DNA of 64,000 nucleotides, from assembly GCA_013399015.1 (NCBI GenBank), contig VWZX01009005.1, forward strand, positions 2,378,716 through 2,442,715, read 5' to 3'. Origin of the DNA: Galbula dea. Taxonomy: Eukaryota; Chordata; Aves; Piciformes; Galbulidae. Both the position numbers and the translations under genes were made by a program. Below, in pieces: positions 36,321 to 47,830 of the stretch; position 1 is the first letter of the stretch; every line of letters begins with the position of its first letter. The notes under the pieces were generated by a model, which did not search any database, was not told the DNA's origin, and worked only from the letters and a program-made list of their open reading frames with translations.

Positions 36321-37549
36321 AGCATAGAGAAAACCCCGTTAGATTGTAGGGGGACTAAGAACTTTTATCTGTATATTTACATGGCAATTGGGCATCAAAA
36401 CATAAGATACTTACCTTAACTAGATTCCCTTTCTTATTTTAAAACCTGGAAAACAATTATTCTATCTCTAAATACTAGTCTTTGAGATCTCTCTTTTCAT
36501 AAACAACATTTGTTTTTCATTGTCACAGTGATAGTTGGATATTTGTATTTCCATTTAAAGCCATCATTCTAGTAGAAATATTTTTTCTCTATTTAAAGAC
36601 AATAATTAAGTGAAGGAATGCACAGACATTCATTAGGGTTGTCATTAGTTATTCTAAATTAGAAAATAATAGAAGGAGATTCAACTAGAATGAAGTTCTG
36701 CAGTTTCACTTCTCAATGTAAATGAGTAATGTGGTCAAAATTCCAAAAGTCAAAACATGGAATTCAGCACAAAGGTGAAGAATTAGGGTTTTTTGTATCC
36801 TTGATTTGAATATCCCCAGCTCTGGGAAACACTGACTGTACACTTTACACAATAAGTGTACTGTCTCAAATCATCCCTTTCTAAGCCTGAGATGTTGTAA
36901 ACAGTGAATAGAGAAGCTAGGATAAAACTGAGATTTCTCAAAACATATTTGTAACACTAAGACCAGTTGCATTCAGTCATGCTTTTAAAATGTAAGTTTG
37001 GACCTATATCACTGTCTGTCTTACTGTGGAGATTTCAAATTCTGATAGGACTGAGGAGGGCCAGTGAAGGATATGAAAAAGACCACATAGGTGACAGCAG
37101 TCATCATTATGCACATGGGTTCCTTTGACCTTCTGTGAACTGACACATCCACAGACCTTAAGGACAGAAATACTTCTTAGTGAAATTGGATGGGAAGAAA
37201 AAGGCATGAGAGCTTTCCTTTGACCTTCTGTAGATGGTCTATTATAGAGCCATAAGTACCTTTTTTATTTTTCTTTGAATCTGAAATTTTGACAATCAAA
37301 AAGGACTTCTTCAAGTTTAAAATGGCAGCATTTAATGTTGGGTCATAGTGCATACATTGCAAATTGAGATCATACTGGCTTTATTTATTCATATAACTTA
37401 ATTCTAGATGGATAATTTGGAAAATGAGATAGTTTACATTGTCTTCTTTTTAACTCTTCCCTGTTCATGAAATTTTTAATCTGTATTTTGAGAGATTAAG
37501 GAAATTACATTATCTAGAACTTTAATCTGTATCTTCTTTTCAAATTCAG

Positions 37550-37611
37550 AGTTGAAATCTACAGTCCTAGAAACAGAGAAACAATGCATGGAAGATATTC
37601 AGCAGGTACAG
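37550..37611 (+). CDS. FMN2: Formin-2, fourth coding exon (short exon)
   Basis: Only 62 bp. It completes codon 628 (G|AG, Glu) and encodes residues 629-648, LKSTVLETEKQCMEDIQQVQ. The assignment rests on three points: a TTCAG acceptor at 37549 and a CAG|GTAAGA donor at 37612; phase compatibility on both sides (1 in, 0 out); and loose similarity to the Ser/Thr-Glu-Cys segment preceding the coiled coil in mammalian formin-2. The peptide is hydrophilic and helix-prone and leads into the coiled coil that opens the next exon. It is the least certain of the exons because it is short. Confidence 0.82.
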
Positions 37612-39289
37612 GTAAGATTCCAAAATAAGTCTTTTATCTATCATTTTGTAAAGATGACCAGAAAGGCAGTATTTCAGATATTTGTGCAATAGCTTTCTCT
37701 ATTAAATGTTCTCAATGCAATCATTCAGAAGTGTGGTTTTGATTCTAAACTTTGATTTTGAAACACTTGCATGCTCCAAAGTTTATCTAGGTATAGAGTT
37801 CCAAGGTTCCTGCCTAAGGTGATTCTCATAAAATGCTATTGTTTACTTCACTCAGAAGTAAATTAACACTTGGTCCTGGAGGTCTGATGGCATTACTCAG
37901 GCACAGTGATAGAAGATCTGGTTGTATTAGCTAATCTACAACAGTTCATGTGAATAACTGGCAGAGATTTTTTTTGTTTGTTTGTTTCCTCACTGAAGCT
38001 TATAGCAGTGGTAGTAGGTGAGCAGATTTAGGGTGCCATGTTGGACATCAAAAGGAGATAATGTAGTCCTGAAACAGTGGAGATTTAGTCTGGGTTGGAC
38101 TTGTTCTGCATAAGCACAGCCTATATATGTATATGTATTTTTTAACAAGTCACCATTTGTGTTATATTCATCATTATATGTGGTGCAGTTGAATGGAGCA
38201 GAGGAACTTGGAATTAAGGAACTTCAAATTTTGTTTCCTTAAAAGACTATTTTCTGGGAAAGCTTTCTGATCACAAGTACCAGACTGATCTTACCAGACT
38301 ATTGAGTTTTTCTGGAAGTTATGAAAAGGATAGCAAAGTTCTGGTTTCCTTAAATCTTGTCTTGGCACAAGTTCTTCAAGGTCTTGATACTTTGTTTTTT
38401 ACCTTAGTTTTTTGTGTTTTTTTGTTTGTAAAGTGTTGGTAATGACTGTATGGTTCAGGCATTGCTGTCTTCAGCAACATCTGAGAAAATGATAAGTGAT
38501 TTGCTTTTGAGGAAGAAAACAAGGAATGCTAAGTGAAACAAGTGCTGCTGATCATTAGATTAGAGAATTTAAACTGGGTTCAGTCCAGTATTTTATGGTC
38601 ATGAATGGGGAAAGTAGGTATATTACCTTTAAGGCTTTTGTCTTGCCAAACAACATTCTTCTAGTCAGTTACCTAAAAACTTCTGCCCAATTAAGAATGT
38701 TTTCTTACATTAAGAACATTTAAAAGCTAATGTCCATGAATTAAAATAATATCACAAAAATGTTCTACATAGCAATACTTTAAGTTTACCAAAAGATATT
38801 TGTTCCATGCTGTTTTTATAGTTCATTCAACCAGGTTTCTCTAGCTATGCTTTCCATATGTCATGTGAAAAAGAACTTTTTCCTATACTTTTAGAAACAT
38901 ATTGCACATAAGGAACAAACTTAATCTGTCTTTAGGATTCTAATTCATTACAAGAACCAACCTATATGGCAGACTTTTAAAATTGAAAATGTAGTTAGTG
39001 AAAATAGTTTCATTAATGCTTAGGTACTTTACCTAAAAAAACCCAACCTGATTCTTTTGCTGTGAGGATGAAGTTTAACCAGCAGCACTAGAACACTGTT
39101 TGATTGCTTGAACTAACAACATTTACTTCAGGCTGGGTTGGGTTTTTTTTATTTTAAACTAGCCTATTACATTTTCCAATGCATTTTCTAGTGTTGTCAG
39201 GTTCCCATCTTTCTTGCTCATGGTTGATCTTTTTATGGCAGTAATATGAACTTAGTCTGTACTATAATTCATCAAAGAATGCTTAGATG

Positions 39290-39404
39290 GGGTTTTTGAG
39301 CAATGTAGTCTAGAGGAAGTTGTTCCTGTCCATGGCAGATGGTTTGGAAATATGTGATCTCTAATGTTCCTTCCAACCCAAACCATTCATGATTCTGTGA
39401 ATGA
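39290..39404 (+). mobile_element. Decayed CR1 3'-end fragment, plus strand
   Basis: The order of blocks matches a CR1 3' UTR: tgagcaatgtagtctagagg, ccatggcagatggtttggaa, gatctctaatgttccttcca, then ccattcatgattctgtgaat. It carries more substitutions than the other copies, which suggests an older insertion. Confidence 0.78.
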
Positions 39405-40416
39405 AGAGCAGAAATAACAGTTTTCAATGCATGATCACTGTGCTTGCTGAAAATCACCAAGTTTTTGCTGCATTATGCCATCATTATTGTTTATTTTAAA
39501 AATCAGAGAGAAACTATATGTCAACAAAATGTCTTCATGTGTTCAATTTCTGTACAAACAGTTGAGTGTATTCTACCTATCAATATCTATTTATATTAAT
39601 CTACAAAAATGTCTAGAAAGTAGAGTGGTTACACTAACTTTTTTCATCATGTTTGTAGATAAATCCTTTCTTCATTCAGATAAACCTTGGTGTTATTTGT
39701 ACTTTTTAAAGTGGTGAAAAACAATGAAACTCTTCTATTAGAGACCTAGCTTCTTTTATTATTTTATTGTCTAGTTTGTACATAGTTCTTCTTTCTGAAG
39801 AAAGCAAGCATTGGCTGCAGTTAGCCAAGTAGGTGATTTTTCTGTTTTCTTTTAATACTTGACAAAGGAAAAGAGCCCTAATGTAAAACTACACACAGAT
39901 CTAAGTTTATTTACAGGCTTCTTCCCTCTCCCTTCACTGGGAAAAGCCATTTTCCATATGCCATTAAAAATAATTGGAGATGGTCAATATATGTAACACG
40001 ATGCTAATAATTTATCTCATTTATGATAAGCAGTTAAATAAAAGCTTCAGTATAATTCTAAATTAGAGGCACAAGTAACACACAGGGCCTGGATTCTACA
40101 TATTCTTGCCACTGGAAGGAGCTCTTTTTGTCTATCCTCTCTATTTCCTTACCTTTACAATGTTAGACATAGCCTTCCTGTTTTGCAGCACAATTTCCTA
40201 ATGTGTTTAAGACTGCTCTTTTAAGTCCAAAATAACTATATTTAAAAAATTGCAGTTAAGAAAAAAAAAAAAGGCCTGGGGCTGTGCTTGCTTTTAGTGC
40301 AGAAATTAGTAAGAAAAAGAAAAATAGGAAAAATTGGCAGCCACTTTTATTGTTTTTATTGTTTATCATGAGTGTCTATTCTCAGTATCATACAAAATTA
40401 AAAAGAAAGCCCTCAT

Positions 40417-40785
40417 TATAGAATCATAGAATTATCAGGATTGGAAGGGACNTGGACCAGCTCCAGCAGGTCTACGTCCTTCCTGTGTTGAGGGCTCCAG
40501 AGCTGAACAAAGTACTCCAGATGAGGTCTCACCAGAGCAGAGTACAGTGGCAGAATCACCTCTCTTCATCTGCTGGTCACGCTTCTCTTGATGCAGCCCA
40601 GGATGCGATTTGCCTTCTGGGCTGCCAGCATGCACTCCTTGGTCATGTCCAACCTCTCATCAACCAACACCCCCAAGTCCTTTTCTGCAGGGCTGCTCTC
40701 CAGCTCCTCATCCCCCAGCCTGTATTGATAGCGGGGATTATTTCACCCCAGATGCAGGACCCTGCACTTGGTCTTGTTTATTTAA
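40417..40785 (-). mobile_element. CR1 fragment, minus strand, internally deleted or composite
   Basis: The low-coordinate end shows the inverted CR1 terminus (agaatcatagaattatcagg, attggaagggac). After an ambiguous base at 40452 the sequence jumps to a more 5' part of CR1 ORF2. On the minus strand this encodes pieces matching the region before the C-terminal EKRRLRGDLI block (for example LVDERLDMTKE, from the complement near 40640-40670). The roughly 300-400 bp that normally lie between these parts are missing. It is either one copy with an internal deletion, two abutting copies, or an assembly join at the N. Confidence 0.82.
40452..40452. other. Ambiguous base (N) at a CR1 junction
   Basis: A single N lies exactly where the CR1 3' terminus changes to internal CR1 ORF2 sequence. 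The coincidence suggests the local assembly may have collapsed or been joined here. Confidence 0.9.
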
Positions 40786-42385
40786 AGGTCAGTATCCAGA
40801 TGTAATGAATTCTTTGTCATGCCATTGACAATGCGCGATCTCTATACTCCTGTCTTAGCAGATGAGAGAGGGGATCTGGTTTTTCTTACCTTGACAAAAA
40901 TAAATCCAGCCTTGCAAGATGTGGTTTTGATTCTTAATACTAGACTTACTTTTCTGTTTAAATGTGCTGCAATTTTCAGAGGTTTTTTTGTTTGTTTTAG
41001 GAAGCTTAGTAAGCACTAACAGTTTTCATATTCTACAACTATAGCAGATTAATTAATTAAACTTCTTAATATATGAAGTCAGGCTCTCTGGGTTGAGACC
41101 TCAATATAAGATAAACAGAGATAGTCTGTTCTTCTTCCTGGATGACTAGTAGCTGACCTTTGTGATTAAAACATTGTCTTCTAATAATGTTGAAATTTCG
41201 TAGGCCCTGAAGGAAGGATGAGAACACAAGTAGAAATGTTACAAATGAGGGAAGACATATTTAATTACAGCCTCAAAGATAACATAGAAGTGTCTGCATA
41301 CTCAACCACTAGATGGCAGCTAAGTATCTTTGACTGGACTGTTCAGGGCACTAATAAGTCATTCCTGGGGGATTCCTGCAGATACCCTACAGTATAGAAT
41401 AAAAATAAAATTAATGAATAAAATTCTAAGTTTTTTTTTTTTCCTAGTCAGAAAGTGGTGGCTTTATGACAGTTATTAAATTAGCCTGTAAAAAGTACAT
41501 TGTTTAGTCTGGCCAAGGTTTAGTAATTGGAGTATCTCTCAAAGACACTAAAACTGTGTCCTAAAAATAATAAGAAAAATCCTGAAACAGTAACTGTTTA
41601 GAAAGTTCTGTTCTGACATTGTTAATATTGTTGGGGTTTTGTTTAGTTGGTTATTTTAAACCAGTGAAGAGATATCTAATATGTTATTTTATATTTTAAT
41701 AATTTATAATAGATTTAATATATTAAATATAAAACATATTCACTATACTATATTTAGTATCTTTAATAATTCATCGTATTTTGTATTATATAGAAAGATA
41801 TTTTACTTGATCTACAAGATTTCTAATTACTGTCTTTGTATGGATCATCTAAAAGTTTTACTACTGAATTACCATCATTTAAACAATGAGGTCAGTTTTC
41901 AGTTGGATTTGAAATTCATTTCTTCAACCATAATCCTAAATCTTTTCCATTTAGTTCTTTTCTAAAAACAACAAAAGATAAAAGTGCACCAGACATCATT
42001 TTTATCAATTAACTGACATACACAGAATATAGACTCACCCCATATTTAAAGAAAAGTAAATAAAGGAGTACAGTATGTTAAGCCTGAGTGGTAGAAAAGT
42101 GAATGCAGTTAATTCTCAGAACAAATGGTAGTATTTTGCCTTATATCCAAATTTCACAATACTTGAATTGGCTTCCATTGTTTTACTTGAAGGCAGTATT
42201 TGTTTCTTTAAAAGGAACACATTGGTATAATTTTCAGTGGAGTGACACTAGCACATTTCTGCACTCTTCCTCCTGGCCATGGTGAGGCTAAAATCTGTTT
42301 TGTTCTAGTCTGTGTTCTTGATGTTAATGTGTTACCTATATGCTCATTTCAATCTGAAATGCTTCTTATTCTTGTTCTCCACTTT

Positions 42386-42528
42386 GAGTCACCATCCCTG
42401 GAGGTTTTTAAGAGGCTAGATGTGTTTCTTCAGGGGATGATTTAGGGATAAGAGTAGTGCAGGGCTATCGGTTGGACTAGATGATCTTGAGGCTCCTTTC
42501 CAGCCCTAATGATTCTGTGATTCTGTGA
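42386..42528 (+). mobile_element. CR1 fragment, plus strand
   Basis: About 140 bp beginning gagtcaccatccctggaggt and ending gattctgtgattctgtgaat. It shares the cttcaggggatgatttaggg block with the copy at 18846-19083, with a 3-bp difference in the aag-rich segment (ttaagaggctag here, ttaagaagaggctag there). Confidence 0.92.
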
Positions 42529-42558
42529 ATGCTTCTTCAATTATAGCTCTAAAATAAC

Positions 42559-42690
42559 ATAAGAATCATGGCATAATTTAGGGCTGAATGGATGTCAGGA
42601 GATCATGCTGTCCAATCCCTTCCCCATCAGTACCCTCCTCCAAGCAAGGTTAGCTTAGATGTCTGGTTACTGTTCTCAGGACCCCGCTTA
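42559..42690 (-). mobile_element. Probable old CR1-like fragment, minus strand
   Basis: It starts with agaatcatggcataatttag and gatcatgctgtccaatccct, matching in order the inverted CR1 3' end, and continues with a diverged interior. It lies about 30 bp from the plus-strand copy ending at 42528, another tail-to-tail pairing. Confidence 0.55.
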
Positions 42691-45600
42691 TCTCTGTGGG
42701 TGGGTCTGTAACAGTGCTAATATGTGCTTCCTACTTTGCCTAGCCAGTGGAAAAAAGGTAAGTCTTGCTGCATTCCTGATGTGTTGTTTTGATTACAGCT
42801 TCAGGAGATTGGAATATGTGCTCTGAAAGCACATATATTTCCTGTGAGTTAGTCTGAATTCAAATACTGTGCACTTAACAGGAATTGATTAAAATTCATA
42901 AGAAACTACTGGTGGAGTTCAAGTGATTCATGTAGTTTCACAACTTTTACTTCACAGACTTTTACTAGAATATGGCAGAACATAATATAAATGTTGCATC
43001 TTGTAATCATAATGTGAATTCTACATTTTCAATTTTGTCTATGCTTTATGCTAAGACAAAACCAGACAGGCTTTTCTGTCATTTTAGGTACAATTTGTTT
43101 GAAAACTAGCACCAACCTTAAAGTTCAGGCAATAATAATGTCTGAACAGTATGCTTGCAAATTCTATCCAGTGGAAGTTAACTTTGGATTTACAGACTTC
43201 CCTTTCTCCTGTCCCTGATAGGAAAACAAGAAGAAATGAGAGTAAAACTGAGAAAGTAATTTTAACTAGAATTACTTGGTAGTACTTAAAAGTCCTTGGA
43301 TATAATATGAGAAACTGTCTCCTTCTTTCTCAAGAGATGAATTACTGTACAGAATAGGACTTGAATATGAAGAATTATCTCTTTTCTGTCTGTTTGTGCA
43401 TGATTCTGAGCACTAGTTTATATTTTTTCTTGTGTTTTACTTGCAAGATACTAATAGAGCACTGTGACCTCTCTGAGGGAGCAGTGAACAGAAATGCATG
43501 ATAGGCATGTACTTATTGAAAGTGCAATGTTGAATTGTTTTGTTTTCTTCTCTGACTCCACACTCTTTTTATTTGTGAAAATAAGTAAATTGAGATAGTG
43601 TTCTTTCCATCTATGCATTCTTAGGTCACAGCAAAATATACAACAGATATATATTTATTAGTTGTTAAAACACAATTTATTTTCTTGAATTCTCCTTCTA
43701 AAATGGAACAATATAGTATATAATGTATAATAATATTTGTATAGTCCATGGTACCACATGCAATTGGATTATATAGATTATTTTAAGCACTATAGTATTT
43801 ATCTACTAAACATAATATAAATAATCTATTATAGTGTTTATACATTTGTGTACATACCTGTGTGCCTGTGTTTATATATATGTGCATACAGATGCACATT
43901 CCATAAAACATGACTCCAAAGAATATCTGATCATAGAAAGAAATTTCTAGTGATATTCCTAGCAGGACAGGCTGGCTTATCTGCCATGTGGGCTTAACCT
44001 ATTTGAAAGACCTCATCCAGTCAAAAGTAAGCAATGTTCTAAAAATGAAATTCTTTTATTTCTCTTGTAATTGAAGATCAGGTACTAGTTTCCAGTGGTG
44101 TAGGTACTGAGAATTTTCACAGGACCCTATGTGTAGAAGAGTGATAATAAATGCTTTTCTTAGTAAAAATTAACATTTATTTAATTTAGACATATATAGA
44201 TTTTTTAAATACATATTTTTCCTTTTATACTTAGAAAATAAACCCCCAAACTCTTGATAAAAAATAACTCACACATTCCTGAAGATATTAGCTATGCTTT
44301 GTTTCCAGTAGTCAATATTTCCAGATTTTTTTCTAATGTCTGACACCAAAATATTTTTTACTTAACCTCCCAAAATGCAAAGCTCATCTTTGATGATTTG
44401 ATTGTGACTGATTTTATTTAATATTCTCTCACCCAAAATGATAGCCTTCAAATTTTCAAAGAGGTAGAGAAGCTTGACTGGCTTCAGGCTCTGATTACAT
44501 TTCTCTAAACTTTTTCTGTTGTGAGTAATAGGCTCATACTTTGGAGTAATTAAGCTATTTATCTCTTTCTAAAGAAATTTGTTCTTAGTGTGAATATTTT
44601 TTGCTGGAAGTCTGAAATAAAAGCAACATGTGAGCCTCCCATTTTTTGGTCTGACTGAACTCTTGGGTAAAAAGGGCAAGTACTTTTGTAGAAGTAACAT
44701 ACTCTTGACAGTTGCTTACCAAGATGTATCAAAGCTCACCTGGAAAATCATTAGCTTTTTAAATCTCTAGTGCTGGAGATTAAAGGCTTTCTGAGTCCTT
44801 CAAATTTAGGTTATTAATGTTCATATTTGGGGCAATAGAATCCTTACAGTTCTAGCATAAAATCTAATATAGTTTTTGTATATAAAACCCATAGAAATAA
44901 TAACATAATGAGGTATTTTACACAACAACTTGTTCCTAGTCTGCCAGTCAGTCTCAGGTTGAATTGAAATTCAAGGAAAGGATTGGTGTGAAAATGTTCT
45001 ACTCCTTTCTCTAGCATGCCAATATAGTAGTGTTCAAGGTATGCCAAATTTTGTGTTGTAACAGAATGAGATGGGTGGTTGCCTTAGCCTGAATACACAG
45101 TAAAACCATCCAAACGTTTTAGGCTCATACTTTAAAATACTTAGGAAAAATGCAGGTGATAGAATAAAGGAAGTGATTTACTACCTGATAGTCATTTCAA
45201 TGAACTGTCTAAACATTGAACAGAGGTTTTTATCCCATCTTCTAAAGAAATCTGTGATTCTTAAGATACCTTCTTAAGATGTTGCCTATTGGATTGCTAG
45301 GTTTTAGTTCTCTCTTAATCTGCTGAAGGACTCAAGTGCAGCTAATTCTACTCTATTCTGGTCTCTGCAGGTAACAACAACAAACCTAAAAAGATAGCAG
45401 AAATAGTCAAAATAAGATTATATTAAAATTAATAAAGTTTAACCTCTTTTTGTATTTTATTTGTTGGGTTGTTTTTCCTCTTGTCTTTTTATGCCCTCTC
45501 ATTTACATACTTCTTTTACACTGGTTAAGTGATAGAATGGTTAAACCAGTTTCTGGCCTAAATGATGGGCTATGACAGAACCTTTTGGTTAATAAAACAT

Positions 45601-46849
45601 GTCAGCTCTTCAGCTTAGGAAAAGCTAAATACTTCCAATGCTAGTACAGTGCAGGCTGGTGTAATCCATCTGTTGCAGTGTGTCACTGAGTGAGAGATTA
45701 GTGCACCTCCACCAAATAAGGTTTATCACCTCAGGCAGGGCAGTGCACTACCCCAGTTCTCTTTCAGGGCTTCCTTGTTCACTGCTAGCTTGAGGAGCTG
45801 TGCATCATGTTTCCTTGTGGTTTTAGGAAGAAACATGGACTGTTGTGAAAACTCATCTCCTTTGTTCCCATACATGCACCTTTAGTGTGCTGAAAGCTTC
45901 TCAAAAAAGATTTGATCTCATAGTCTGAGGAAGAAACAAATCTCTAATACTATTTCTGCTCCTTCAGCAGTTCTTCCTGATGCTATTGGCAAGTTTGTCA
46001 GCTTTTGACTCAATTTCTACTGTCATAAAACTAAAATGCTGCAATAGGCATTGGGGCTTAAGTGAAAAGTCAGAATCAAATAGATGGATGTTATTTTGTT
46101 TAGATGTAAATCAAGTGTCCATCAGTACTTTTCACTTGACAGTTGCTGTAGCATTCAAAGTGCCTGTTAAAATTTTGTCTTTCCTTTTCTTAAGGTTGAT
46201 CTGCAGCTGCAAGATGTAGCTTTGAAAATGAGACAGCTTTAAAGAGAGAAACCTCAATAATGATTACATTTCTTTGAATTAAATACTGTGGCACTATTTT
46301 GTGCATGTTCAAAAAATGTTCACTCTGTGCAGAAAAGAAACATTTATTGACAAAGCAATTGGAAAGAGCATCCTTTCAAGTAACCACAGGCAGTTAGTAC
46401 CACCAGGTATTGACTTATTGGAAGACCTGGGTCTTATTTTGCCATATTAATGCTTCTGTTCTCTGGGAGTGCTTGCAATCAGATAATGGCATAGACTCTG
46501 AATCATGAACTCTGATGCAGAGAAATGCAAGGGTTAAAGTTTTCAAACAAAACCCCAAAAAGTACATTCCATCTAAATATGAATTCTACTCAGGAGGGGA
46601 AATTTCATGACACTAGTGATAAATTGCTGAAAATTGACTGCTGATGTAATTTGTTGGTTTGTAATAATGTAAGACGTTGACATCTAAAATTAAATTGCAA
46701 TATGCCTTTACTTTCAAATATTCCAAAATTTCAATTAAGAACTGCCATTCTGTTTATTTTCAGAATGAACATGCACATTATGGCTGTTTGTAAACTATAT
46801 AAGTGAATGCAAGTTGAGATAGTTTTGAATCAATTATTCTCACACAGAG

Positions 46850-47830
46850 TTAAATTCCCTTGAGGGTACACATTGCACTTCACTATCTTTCATCATCACC
46901 CACCAGGTATGTCCAGGTCCTTGAGTGAAAGCAATCCCACAAATGGGTTTGCCTTTCCCCAAAGTAGGAAATACTTATACAGTTTTCCTAAGAGATTCCT
47001 TTGTCCCCTTCCACTGTGTGTAGAGGATCTGACTGAGCAGGGCTGGTTCCAGTGATGGATCCTCTGGTGTTAACTAACCTGGTGGCTTCTGCTAAATGTT
47101 TGTCCTAGTAATTCTAAAAGGTTCCACCCCCCAATGCTTTCAATGTAGTATTTAATAGCCCTTTGTATCATTCAGTCTTTCCAGAGGCTGATGCATGATA
47201 GGGGATGTGATATAACCAGTTGACAGCATGTTCCTTGGCCCAATTGTCTATGAGATTGTTTTTCAAATGAGTACCATTGTCTGATTTGATTCTTTCTGGA
47301 CCCTCAACATAGATGTGTGTCTGTATTAAATATTCATCTATGTGTGTNCTGGAAATTTACTTATAGAAGGGTCTATAGGTTTTAGTCACTCATCTGAGCA
47401 ACTAGGATTTCTCAATAGAAGAGGTAGCTTCAATCTGAGCTTTTACATGTTTGAAGATCCTGGATGTGTTCTACCTATGCAGATCAGCCTCATGTCAGAC
47501 ATCTGATATGCACATGACAAGACTGGAGTAAATTGGAAAGAGTGACAAAATTGGAATAAATTAGATATAATATGCAGGCTTTTGTTCCATGTGCAGGTCC
47601 ATGTGTACAACCTTTACCTAGTAAAGCCAGTATTCCCATATCAGTTGGATACCATACACACACAAACCTATCAATGCAACACACACACAGTCAGATCAGC
47701 AGTCTGAAACTCAGCATCCAAATGATTGCACATGACACATGTCCAGCCTGTTTGAGAAATGCTGCACACCATTCTATAGCCATACCTCTGGAATTCTTTT
47801 CCTGTTCGTGTTTCACACACAAGTCACCTG
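46850..47830 (-). pseudogene. Endogenous retrovirus pol remnant (integrase region), antisense in FMN2 intron
   Basis: Translated on the minus strand, 47150-47310 shows integrase-core signatures. These are SDNGTH with the second catalytic Asp (about 47260-47280), a Trp/His-rich segment ending YHIPYHA, and GKTE with the third catalytic acidic residue (about 47175). An in-frame TGA directly follows that Glu. The segment continues to about 46850 with an integrase C-terminal-like stretch containing GPGHTWWV, and less clearly to 47830 on the other side. Several frames are needed to follow it, so it is broken by frameshifts and stops and cannot make an enzyme. I see no flanking LTRs, gag, protease, reverse transcriptase or env. 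The motif style resembles ERV-L or related classes, but class assignment is uncertain. Confidence 0.7.
47348..47348. other. Ambiguous base (N)
   Basis: A single undetermined base inside the retroviral remnant. It is not in any formin-2 exon. Confidence 0.9.

Larger units (their letters stand above)
33852..37549 (+). other. FMN2: FMN2 intron between third and fourth coding exons
   Basis: A 3.7-kb intron from GTATGG at 33852 to TTCAG at 37549. It contains the plus-strand CR1 copy at 35036-35257 and a T/G-rich low-complexity stretch at 36223-36320. No further exon is supported. Confidence 0.88.

Noticed and set aside
40256..40273. Run of A residues that might mark a processed pseudogene tail
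   Set aside because: No retroposed coding sequence precedes it and no target-site duplication is visible. Simple A runs are common in these introns.
47640..47700. ACACAC-rich segment considered as a CRISPR-like or microsatellite array
   Set aside because: The CA runs are short and interrupted, with no regular repeat-spacer structure. It lies within the retroviral remnant.
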